From: Saprospiraceae bacterium
GTDB taxonomy: Bacteria; Bacteroidota; Bacteroidia; Chitinophagales; Saprospiraceae
Assembly (NCBI GenBank): GCA_013140975.1
Contig: JABFRV010000169.1
Coordinates: 1 to 34,682, forward strand
Length of the DNA stretch: 34,682 bases
Direction of reading: 5' to 3'
Shown here: positions 1 to 7,007 of the stretch, in pieces
Layout: the number at the start of each line of letters is the position of its first letter
How positions within the stretch are numbered: position 1 is the stretch's first letter
Program-made: the position numbers and the translations under genes
Notes under the pieces: model-generated
Told to the model about the DNA's origin: nothing
Database searches by the model: none
What the model saw: the letters and a program-made list of their open reading frames with translations, nothing else

Positions 1-157
1 ACTATTTATTGTAAACATACTATTAATTCTCAATATGAAATCAGATTTCAAACTTTCAAAAAGATAATTTATCCTTAAATATTACTTATTAACTTATTTC
101 TTCAAAGATTTAGATTTATTTAAAATTTTCTATTTATCTTTTACTAAGGTTTCTCCT

Positions 158-165
158 TACCTTTG
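158..165 (+). promoter_or_regulatory. Bacteroidota -7 promoter box for mnmG
   Basis: The sequence TACCTTTG matches the TAnnTTTG -7 consensus of the Bacteroidota primary sigma factor exactly. It ends only four bases before the mnmG ATG, so the expected transcription start falls on or within a few bases of the start codon. No TTTG -33 box is seen at the usual 19-20 bp spacing. The remaining upstream sequence from position 1 is AT-rich, with no other feature I can support. Confidence 0.6.
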
Positions 166-169
166 CCAC

Positions 170-2035
170 ATGTTCCCTCATTATGATGTTATAGTTGTCG
201 GTGCCGGTCATGCAGGTTGTGAAGCTGCAGCTGCATCTGCCAATATGGGTTGCAAGGTTTTATTGGTGACGATGAACATGCAGACAATTGCACAAATGTC
301 CTGTAATCCCGCTATGGGTGGCGTAGCTAAAGGGCAAATCGTACGGGAGATCGATGCATTAGGTGGTTATTCCGGCATTGTGACAGATGAGACTATGGTG
401 CAGTTCAGAATGCTGAACCTTTCCAAAGGTCCTGCAATGTGGAGCCCAAGAGCGCAATCTGATAGAAACTTATTTGCAAGAAAGTGGAGAGTTCTTTTGG
501 AAAATCATCCCAATATTGATTTTTGGCAAGATATGGTCAGTAGTCTTTTAGTTAAAGACAAACGTGTGGTAGGCGTTAAGACTTCGATGGGTCACGAAAT
601 AAATTCAAAGTCTGTTGTTCTTACAAACGGAACTTTTCTCAATGGTATAATTCATGTTGGTGAAAAACAATTCGGCGGAGGGCGCGCAGGCGAAAGCGCC
701 GCAAAAGGAATTACTGATCAATTGGTTGAATTGGGATTTGATGCGGGAAGAATGAAAACCGGAACTCCTCCAAGACTTGATGGAAGAACGATTGATTATA
801 CTCAGACAGAAATTCAATTGGGAGATGAAAAGATTTCTCGATTCAGCTATTTAAAAACAACTTTGCCCGAAAAGCAACTTCCCTGTCATATTACATATAC
901 GAATACTGATGTTCACGAAATATTGAGAACAGGTTTTGATCGAAGCCCAATGTTTGCCGGAAGAATTCAAGGCTTAGGTCCCAGATATTGTCCTTCAATT
1001 GAAGATAAGATTGATCGATTTAGCGAACGAGACAGACATCAATTGTTTATCGAACCGGAAGGTTGGGACACACACGAAATTTATTTGAATGGTTTCTCAT
1101 CTTCATTGCCTGAAGAAGTTCAATTCAAAGCATTGCAAAAAATTCCGGGATTACAAAATGTAAAAATGTTTCGTCCTGGCTATGCTATTGAATATGATTA
1201 TTTTCCACCTACACAATTGCAATTAAGTCTTGAAACACATCTTATAAAGAATTTATTTTTTGCAGGACAAATTAATGGAACAACCGGCTATGAAGAAGCA
1301 GCTTGCCAGGGATTGATGGCTGGAATTAATGCTGCAAGAAGAGTAAAAGATGAAGAACCAATTATACTCAAAAGATCAGAAGCGTATATAGGAGTTCTCA
1401 TTGATGATTTAGTCAATAAAGGCACGGAAGAACCGTACCGTATGTTTACTTCGCGAGCTGAATTTAGAATTCTTCTACGGCAAGACAATGCAGATTTTAG
1501 ATTGACTCCGATTGCTGATCAAATTGGAATGGGTAAGATTGATGACAGATTAACAAGACTTCAGGAGAAAAAATCTTCATTTCATCAACTGATAAAAATT
1601 CTTGAGTCAAATAATGCAACACCTGATGAAATGAATTCTTATTTAACTGAACTTTCATCTTCTCCTTTAGAAACGAAAATCAAGTTATCAACATTACTTA
1701 CTCGCCCGAATGTTGAAATAAATGAATTATTCAAAATCAGCCCAATCTTATCAGCTCATAAACAAAATTTTGATGATGAAGTAATACAATCTGTACAGAT
1801 TCATCTTAAATACGAAGGGTATGTAAAGAAAGAACAGGAAATGGTCGACAAAATGATGCGCCTCGAAACTGTTAAAATAAATCCAGACTATGATTATCAT
1901 CAGCTAAAATCACTTTCCAACGAAGCACGGAATAAATTAACCAAATTCAAACCCGGAACGATCGGTCAGGCTAGCAGGATAAGTGGAGTTTCTCCTGCGG
2001 ATATTTCAGTATTACTTGTACATCTCGGGAGATAA
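170..2035 (+). CDS. mnmG: tRNA uridine-5-carboxymethylaminomethyl modification enzyme MnmG (GidA)
   Basis: FAD-dependent subunit that, with MnmE, installs the carboxymethylaminomethyl group on wobble U34 of several tRNAs; cytosolic. The 621-residue length is normal. The N-terminal Rossmann motif VVGAGHAGCEAA (about residues 9-20) binds FAD. The conserved family stretches CNPAMGGVAKG (about 45-55), GRAGESAA, KTGTPPRL and GTTGYEEAACQG are all present, and the C-terminal helical domain ends with the typical ASRISGVSPADISVLL. The ATG at 170 is the only sensible start, because the Rossmann fold begins six residues later. It is read alone on this strand, with its promoter box immediately upstream and the tRNA-Val gene after it. 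Nothing in the sequence suggests loss of function. Identification is very secure. Confidence 0.98.
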   Translation: MFPHYDVIVVGAGHAGCEAAAASANMGCKVLLVTMNMQTIAQMSCNPAMGGVAKGQIVREIDALGGYSGIVTDETMVQFRMLNLSKGPAMWSPRAQSDRNLFARKWRVLLENHPNIDFWQDMVSSLLVKDKRVVGVKTSMGHEINSKSVVLTNGTFLNGIIHVGEKQFGGGRAGESAAKGITDQLVELGFDAGRMKTGTPPRLDGRTIDYTQTEIQLGDEKISRFSYLKTTLPEKQLPCHITYTNTDVHEILRTGFDRSPMFAGRIQGLGPRYCPSIEDKIDRFSERDRHQLFIEPEGWDTHEIYLNGFSSSLPEEVQFKALQKIPGLQNVKMFRPGYAIEYDYFPPTQLQLSLETHLIKNLFFAGQINGTTGYEEAACQGLMAGINAARRVKDEEPIILKRSEAYIGVLIDDLVNKGTEEPYRMFTSRAEFRILLRQDNADFRLTPIADQIGMGKIDDRLTRLQEKKSSFHQLIKILESNNATPDEMNSYLTELSSSPLETKIKLSTLLTRPNVEINELFKISPILSAHKQNFDDEVIQSVQIHLKYEGYVKKEQEMVDKMMRLETVKINPDYDYHQLKSLSNEARNKLTKFKPGTIGQASRISGVSPADISVLLVHLGR

Positions 2036-2121
2036 ATGAAGAACTTTAAATCGGGAATTGAATGAATTAAAATAAGTAGTTCTTACTAGGTAAACTTTTA
2101 TAATTAATTAAGTTTTATTCC

Positions 2122-2129
2122 TACATTTG
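2122..2129 (+). promoter_or_regulatory. -7 promoter box for tRNA-Val
   Basis: TACATTTG matches the Bacteroidota TAnnTTTG -7 consensus exactly and lies 24 bases upstream of the first tRNA base. That leaves a short 5' leader to be removed by RNase P. No clear -33 TTTG is found at the usual spacing. Confidence 0.55.
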
Positions 2130-2153
2130 CAAATCCAATGTAAATTAATTTTA

Positions 2154-2228
2154 GGGTGTTTAGCTCAGTTGGTTCAGAGCACTACCTCGACAAGGTAGGG
2201 GTCGGCAGTTCGAGCCTGCCAACGCCCA
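2154..2228 (+). tRNA. tRNA-Val (anticodon GAC), C at position 33
   Basis: A full cloverleaf can be drawn by hand. The acceptor stem is GGGTGTT with AACGCCC (one T-G pair), the D arm is GCTC/GAGC, and the anticodon stem is CTACC/GGTAG. The anticodon loop is TCGACAA with anticodon GAC at 2189-2191. The variable loop is GGGTC, and the T arm is GGCAG/CTGCC around TTCGAGC. The discriminator is A2228 and CCA is not encoded. GAC reads the valine codons GUC and GUU. The oddity is C instead of the near-universal U at position 33 (base 2188), just before the anticodon. A run of seven T follows after ACT and may help termination. Confidence 0.93.
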
Positions 2229-2326
2229 CTTTTTTTAATAACATACTTCACACATTGCAAGGATTTTTCTGACTGCTATTTTCAATTTGAATATCTGTGT
2301 GGTCTGGCATTCACTGCTTGCGCTAA

Positions 2327-2563
2327 AACAACATCAAGCAAGTTTTATCTTTAGACAATATTGTAAATTCTAATGTAATAGAATTAGTACAAAGTCAGCA
2401 TCTGATCAAAGTTAGAAAAAATACGAATTCAAAACTATAAGTAGATAAAATGAATTTAAATGGTCAATTCGTTTATTCTAGTATGAATAATGGATACATA
2501 GAATTTTCGACAGAAAATATTTAAAGTAGAGTATTTAGGTTATTAATTCACAAATTAGAATAA
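2327..2563 (+). pseudogene. Decayed remnant of a T9SS C-terminal sorting domain
   Basis: One reading frame from 2327 to 2563 reads like the end of a type IX secretion cargo protein but is broken by stops at 2438-2440 and 2522-2524. The middle part reads NLNGQFVYSSMNNGYIEF, followed by STENI, a stop, then SRVFRLLIHKLE and a final stop. This resembles the type A sorting-domain pattern of 'NLNGQ-VYSS', a short linker, 'I-STENIKSGVYLL-I'. The preceding piece NIVNSNVIELVQSQHLIKV also fits the usual domain start. No start codon or intact upstream gene exists: the tRNA lies just before it and stops interrupt the frame upstream of 2327. I infer a relic of a larger cargo gene; the rest is gone. The stretch 2229-2326 shows nothing else recognisable. 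Confidence 0.5.
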
Positions 2564-2658
2564 ATAATATTACTAGAATACCATTTTGGTTTTCAAAGAA
2601 ATTTGAAATTCTATCTTTGAATGTAGCTTGCATCTTCACTTTCATACAAGAAATTTTT

Positions 2659-3771
2659 TCAGGTAAAAATTCCATTGCAAATTATTTGTGCAGTTTTATC
2701 CCAGGTAAATTGCGCTCGATGAATTCTCCCAAGTTCAATTCTACTTGTAAAGTTGTTCTCGCTACTAATCTTTTTTATAGCATCTGTAATAGATTGAATA
2801 TTCTGCGGATCAAAAAGAATTGCTCCCGGTCCCGATATTTCCGGAAGTGAAAAAGTATTTGAGCATAATACAGGAACATCACAATATAATGCTTCCAAAA
2901 CCGGCACGCCAAATCCTTCTAAAAATGAAGGTGATATTGCAGCAAATGCAGATCCTGTTACTTTCGCAAGTTGTGCATTATCCAAATCTTCCAAAAAAAT
3001 AATGTGCCCTTTATATATTGCTGATTGATACGCCTCTTCAATAATTCCCGTAAGCCATGCTTTTCTGCCAACAATTACCAATTTGAAATTTTGTAAGTCA
3101 GTTTTTTTGAATTCGTCAAATGCTTTTATTAACCCATGAACGTTTTTTCTGGGATGCAATGCACCTACAAATAAAAAATATGGACAAGAGTTCGTATACT
3201 TATTTCTTACTTCACTTATTTCCTCTTTAGACAATGGAACAAACATCTCTTTGCATCCATTATAACAAATTTCAATTTTTTCCGAATCAACTTTTAAATT
3301 GTTTACTACATCCTCTTTTGTTGCTTTGGAAATTGTATAAATAAAATCGGCTTTGTGTAAAAATTTTGGAATAAAGTATCTATAATACTTTTCATGCAGC
3401 CATTTTATGTGTTGCGGAAAATGCAAATATGCAAGATCATGAATAACGATATGCTGAGGTATTTCTAATGATAAACTCCCAAACCCATCCATGCTTAAAA
3501 AAACATCACATTTAAATTTTTTTAAAGCTGCCGGGATAGATCTTTCAAACCACCAATACCAGAGAACAGGATGTCTTGCGGGTGGATTTAATACGACACC
3601 ATGAACATTATTCGAGAAAATAAATTTTTGTGAAAAGGGTCTGTCAAAAAAAAGATAAAATTCGTGTTGTGGGTACTGCCGCACCATCCGACTTATGACT
3701 TCGTGACAGAACCAACCAATTCCTTCCAGTCTTCCTTCAATTAAAAATCTTGCATTAACCCCAATCTTCAT
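2659..3771 (-). CDS. GT4-family glycosyltransferase
   Basis: A 370-residue GT-B-fold glycosyltransferase of family 1/4, probably cytosolic or membrane-associated, adding a sugar from a nucleotide-sugar donor to an envelope glycan or other acceptor. The N-terminal acceptor domain starts MKIGVNARFLIEGRLEGIG. The C-terminal donor domain begins near FLFVGALHPRKNVHGL (about residue 200), where Arg and Lys contact the donor phosphates. The EX7E motif is visible as SFLEGFGVPVLEALYC (about 280-295). The exact substrate cannot be read from sequence. It is transcribed divergently from nadB with only about 50 bases between the two starts. It has no glycan-gene neighbours in the window, so its pathway is unknown. 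Confidence 0.88.
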   Translation of the reverse strand: MKIGVNARFLIEGRLEGIGWFCHEVISRMVRQYPQHEFYLFFDRPFSQKFIFSNNVHGVVLNPPARHPVLWYWWFERSIPAALKKFKCDVFLSMDGFGSLSLEIPQHIVIHDLAYLHFPQHIKWLHEKYYRYFIPKFLHKADFIYTISKATKEDVVNNLKVDSEKIEICYNGCKEMFVPLSKEEISEVRNKYTNSCPYFLFVGALHPRKNVHGLIKAFDEFKKTDLQNFKLVIVGRKAWLTGIIEEAYQSAIYKGHIIFLEDLDNAQLAKVTGSAFAAISPSFLEGFGVPVLEALYCDVPVLCSNTFSLPEISGPGAILFDPQNIQSITDAIKKISSENNFTSRIELGRIHRAQFTWDKTAQIICNGIFT

Positions 3772-3792
3772 AAAAATATAATCTCTCTATCG

Positions 3793-3800
3793 TACCTTTG
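3793..3800 (+). promoter_or_regulatory. -7 promoter box for nadB
   Basis: TACCTTTG is an exact TAnnTTTG match. A possible earlier TTG start (3798) would lie inside this box, so translation must begin downstream; this supports the TTG at 3822 as the nadB start. The intergenic space to the divergent glycosyltransferase is only about 50 bases. Confidence 0.6.
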
Positions 3801-3821
3801 CAAAAGAACAAAGATAAGGTT

Positions 3822-5423
3822 TTGTATAAATCAGATGTATTAATCATTGGCACCGGGATTGCAGGTTTAACTACGGCTATCCATCTTGCACAAAAGTCAC
3901 CCCATCTTTCAATTACGCTTGTTTCTAAAACACAAAAAGAAGAATGCAATACTCGTTATGCACAAGGCGGAATTGCAGCTGTCTGGGATCTAAAAGAGGA
4001 TGATTTAAATAAACATATTGCAGATACACTTGATGCAGGAGACGATTTGTGTGATGAAAAAATAGTAAGGATTGTAATTGAAGAAGGGCCCAAAAGAGTT
4101 CAGGAAATGATAGACTGGGGAACTCGTTTTGATAAAGATGAAAATCAACATTATGATTTAGCTAAAGAAGGAGGACATTCAGAACATCGAATTTTGCATT
4201 ATAGAGATCTTACGGGTGCTGAAATTGAAAGAGCACTCCTCGAAAAGATTTCAACTTTTCAAAATGTTAAAATCCTTGAACATTACTATGCGATTGATAT
4301 TTTAACCCAACATCATTTGGGTTACAATGTAACACGCGTAATGAGTGACATAGAATGTTATGGTTGTTATCTTCTGAATCTTCAAAATCTTCAGGTTGAA
4401 ACACACCTTGCAAAAATTACAGTACTCGCTACAGGCGGATCAGGACAAATATATAAAGCAACCACAAATCCTATTATAGCAACAGGAGACGGTGTCGCTA
4501 TGATGTATCGTGCGAAAGGTCATGTTGAAAATATGGAATTTGTTCAATTCCATCCTACATCTCTTTATAATCCCAATGGAGAAAATCCATGCTTCCTTAT
4601 TAGCGAAGCTGTGAGAGGTTTTGGTGCAATTCTAAAAACAAAAAAAGGAGAAGAATTCATGCACAAATATGATTCTAGACTTTCTTTAGCACCAAGAGAT
4701 ATTGTTGCCCGCGCAATTGACTCAGAAATGAAAGTAAGCGGTGATGAATTTGTTTATTTGGATTGCACTCATCTTGACAAAAAAGAATTTGTTGCACATT
4801 TTCCTACAATTTCGAGTAAATGTATTTCAATCGGAATTAATCCTTTAGAGAGCTATATTCCTGTAGTTCCTGCACAACATTATATGTGTGGCGGAATCCG
4901 TGTTGATGAATTTGGCAAGACCAGTATAAAAAATTTATTTGCTTGCGGTGAATGTACTAGTTCAGGCTTACATGGAGCAAACCGATTGGCTTCTAATTCA
5001 TTACTGGAAGGAGCTGTATTTGGCTATAGGGTTGCTCAAGTGATCAACGATAGCATAAGCAATATCCAATTAAATTCTTCCTTACCTGAGTGGGATGCAC
5101 AAGGGACAAAAGATCCAAAAGAAATGGTCTTAATAACGCAAAGCATTAAAGAATTGAAAGACATTATGTCTTACTATGTTGGCATTGTAAGATCTAATGT
5201 GCGTTTAAAAAGAGCTTTGGACAGACTTCATCTGCTATATATTGAAACAGAATCATTATATCATTCAACAACTCTTTCTCCTCAACTTTGTGAGTTAAGA
5301 AACCTAATTACTAATGGCTACCTGGTTGCCAGATCTGCGGAATTAAGAAGAGAAAGCCGAGGTTTACATTATACTACAGATTATCCTGTTAAACATTCTT
5401 TTCAACAAGATACTCTCTTATAA
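3822..5423 (+). CDS. nadB: L-aspartate oxidase
   Basis: FAD-dependent oxidation of L-aspartate to iminoaspartate, the first step of de novo NAD synthesis; cytosolic. About 533 residues. The FAD-binding motif DVLIIGTGIAGL is at the very start. Further family stretches are GGIAAVW, the HSEHRILHYRDLTGAEIE region, FVQFHPTSL, SEAVRGFGA and, near residue 360-390, CGGIRVDEFGKTSI, ACGECTSSGLHGANRLASNS and LLEG. I place the start at TTG 3822 (reading MYKSDVLIIGTG), because an upstream in-frame TTG at 3798 overlaps the promoter box and family proteins begin just before the FAD motif. No in-frame ATG lies nearby. NadA and NadC are not in this window. It converges with trmB, one base separating the two stop codons. 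Confidence 0.96.
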   Translation: MYKSDVLIIGTGIAGLTTAIHLAQKSPHLSITLVSKTQKEECNTRYAQGGIAAVWDLKEDDLNKHIADTLDAGDDLCDEKIVRIVIEEGPKRVQEMIDWGTRFDKDENQHYDLAKEGGHSEHRILHYRDLTGAEIERALLEKISTFQNVKILEHYYAIDILTQHHLGYNVTRVMSDIECYGCYLLNLQNLQVETHLAKITVLATGGSGQIYKATTNPIIATGDGVAMMYRAKGHVENMEFVQFHPTSLYNPNGENPCFLISEAVRGFGAILKTKKGEEFMHKYDSRLSLAPRDIVARAIDSEMKVSGDEFVYLDCTHLDKKEFVAHFPTISSKCISIGINPLESYIPVVPAQHYMCGGIRVDEFGKTSIKNLFACGECTSSGLHGANRLASNSLLEGAVFGYRVAQVINDSISNIQLNSSLPEWDAQGTKDPKEMVLITQSIKELKDIMSYYVGIVRSNVRLKRALDRLHLLYIETESLYHSTTLSPQLCELRNLITNGYLVARSAELRRESRGLHYTTDYPVKHSFQQDTLL

Positions 5424-5424
5424 T

Positions 5425-6120
5425 TTATCCTAGATATTCAGCTTGAATATATTTTATTGTTTTTCCATTTTGCAAATGCATTCTTTCATAGTATGTCTTA
5501 ATGGACAACGCTTCATTCTCTAATGGCTTGGAATAAATATCATTATTTTGCGTAATTATCGTAAACTTTGGAGATTGTTGAAGAGATTCAATTCCAAAGT
5601 TATATAAATTATCGTCATCCGTCTTCAAGTGAAGTATTGATCCTTTTTTTAATATTTTCTCATAAAGCCCAAGATAAAAAGGGGAAATAAGTCTTTTATT
5701 AGACTTGCCGGGTCTTGGAAAAGGGTCTGGAAATGTTATCCATATTTCTTCAACTTCTCCTTCACCAAAAAAATTTGTAATAAGTTCGATTTTGGTTCTA
5801 ATAAATGCAACTCGATTCATTTTCTCATGCAAGGAGTGACTTGCGCCTTTCCAAATTCTAGCACCTTTAATATCAACACCAATTATATTAATATCGCTAT
5901 ATAAATTGTGCAAACCCAGAGAATATTCTCCTCTGCCACAAGCAAGCTCAAGTACTAACTTGTAGTTATTTTTAAAATATTCTTTAGACCACTTTCCTTT
6001 ATAATCAACTATAGTATTAAATCCTGAGAATAATTGTGGTTGCTCATAACTATTATTTTCAAAAACATTTGAAAATTTTTTGTTGTCTGCAAATTTCTCT
6101 AACTTAGAACGATTACTCAT
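5425..6120 (-). CDS. trmB: tRNA (guanine-N7)-methyltransferase TrmB
   Basis: Methylates N7 of G46 in the tRNA variable loop using S-adenosylmethionine; cytosolic. 231 residues, normal for the Bacteroidota form. The AdoMet loop is ELACGRGEYSLGL (about residues 58-70). The family signature TFPDPFPRPGKSNKRLISP (about 129-147) carries the catalytic-region Asp and Pro. HLKTDDD lies further on, and the C-terminal TYYERMHLQNGKTIKYI matches the usual substrate-binding end. It follows the alpha/beta-hydrolase-like gene by three bases and is probably co-transcribed with it. Its 3' end faces nadB with a one-base gap, leaving no room for a separate terminator. Confidence 0.95.
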   Translation of the reverse strand: MSNRSKLEKFADNKKFSNVFENNSYEQPQLFSGFNTIVDYKGKWSKEYFKNNYKLVLELACGRGEYSLGLHNLYSDINIIGVDIKGARIWKGASHSLHEKMNRVAFIRTKIELITNFFGEGEVEEIWITFPDPFPRPGKSNKRLISPFYLGLYEKILKKGSILHLKTDDDNLYNFGIESLQQSPKFTIITQNNDIYSKPLENEALSIKTYYERMHLQNGKTIKYIQAEYLG

Positions 6121-6123
6121 TCT

Positions 6124-6939
6124 TTATAAACTTTTAAACAAATTATCAATAGCATCTGAGAATTTACTGTCTGAAACAGGTAACTCATTGTGCGTATGAT
6201 CTAGTTCATAAAATGTTCCTTGATCTGAAACAAAAGTTTGCAAGTGACGTCTCGCGTTTTCCGGCATGTCTTTTAAATTCTTATTTAATAAAATAGCCGT
6301 AGGGCTAATAATGTTAGGAATATACTCATAACTATTGAAATCATATTTCAAGTCGCGAGGCAATAGAACCAATGCAGGTAATTTCTCTCTGATCCAGGTT
6401 CTAATTCCATATACAGGATTGATAAGGATTACCATTCTGCATGGACTCAAAGTTCCCAAATAAGCCGCAGCAACAGCGCCCAATCCATATCCAACTATTA
6501 TAATACTATCCTGACTTGTTTGGGTTTTTAGCCAGGAATACGTCAATTGTGCATCTTCATACCAATTGAATTCTGAGGAACTACCATCAGACTTTCCATA
6601 TCCTCTATAATCAGGAATAATAAAATTACAGGATCTTTCAATAAAGAATGAAGCAAAATGAGAAGACCAATAATCAATACTCTTGGTTGCTCCATGCAAG
6701 AATAATACACTCGCTTTTGGGGAAATCTCGGTTTTAAACTCCAGGACATTAATTCTTTGGCCATTGGGTTGGGCCAACCTAAACTCCTTAAATTTCAAAG
6801 GATTTGTATAATTAAAGGAATTGCTATGTCGAACAGGCGCAAATACTATGAAATCAATCATTATATATATGCAGAATATCCCAATGCAATATAATAGAAT
6901 GAGAGAAGTAAATATGGCAAATAATCTTCTTAAAGACAT
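6124..6939 (-). CDS. Membrane-anchored alpha/beta-hydrolase-fold protein lacking the nucleophilic Ser
   Basis: 271 residues. One N-terminal membrane helix (about 8-30) precedes an alpha/beta-hydrolase domain resembling the Bem46/YfhR group. The oxyanion region is LFLHGATKS (about 79-87), and PDYRGYGKSDG (about 109-119) is typical. The nucleophile elbow, normally GxSxG, reads VGYGLGA: Gly152 (codon GGA, 6484-6486) replaces Ser. A candidate catalytic His250 (DHTHNELP) and Asp224 are retained. A canonical serine hydrolase mechanism is therefore unlikely. It could be a non-catalytic binding protein, or use another chemistry. The gene sits three bases upstream of trmB, which suggests shared transcription but not shared function. 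The reading frame is intact and codon use resembles that of the neighbours. Confidence 0.85.
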   Translation of the reverse strand: MSLRRLFAIFTSLILLYCIGIFCIYIMIDFIVFAPVRHSNSFNYTNPLKFKEFRLAQPNGQRINVLEFKTEISPKASVLFLHGATKSIDYWSSHFASFFIERSCNFIIPDYRGYGKSDGSSSEFNWYEDAQLTYSWLKTQTSQDSIIIVGYGLGAVAAAYLGTLSPCRMVILINPVYGIRTWIREKLPALVLLPRDLKYDFNSYEYIPNIISPTAILLNKNLKDMPENARRHLQTFVSDQGTFYELDHTHNELPVSDSKFSDAIDNLFKSL

Positions 6940-7007
6940 AATCCCTTAACAAGCGCTAAGGTATCACACTTCAATAATTTTAGGCTTATTTACCAGGAAT
7001 TTCCTGA

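Noticed and set aside
1-78. Open frame from the window edge to a TAA at 76-78, possibly the end of a gene
   Set aside because: Only 25 codons, no recognisable family and no supporting context.
605-817. Minus-strand open frame inside mnmG, and similar frames inside other genes (for example 2617-2850, 13833-14165, 26957-27286)
   Set aside because: These are out-of-frame shadows of clearly identified genes, with no promoter or family resemblance.
2040-2084. AAGAACT/AGTTCTT inverted repeat after mnmG as a terminator
   Set aside because: Seven-base arms around a loop of more than 30 bases and no T-tract.
3798-3821. Upstream TTG start for nadB
   Set aside because: It overlaps the TACCTTTG promoter box, and family proteins start just before the FAD motif.
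6994-7006. CAGGAATTTCCTG palindrome after the T9SS cargo gene as a terminator
   Set aside because: The stem is only five to six bases and no T-run follows on either strand.
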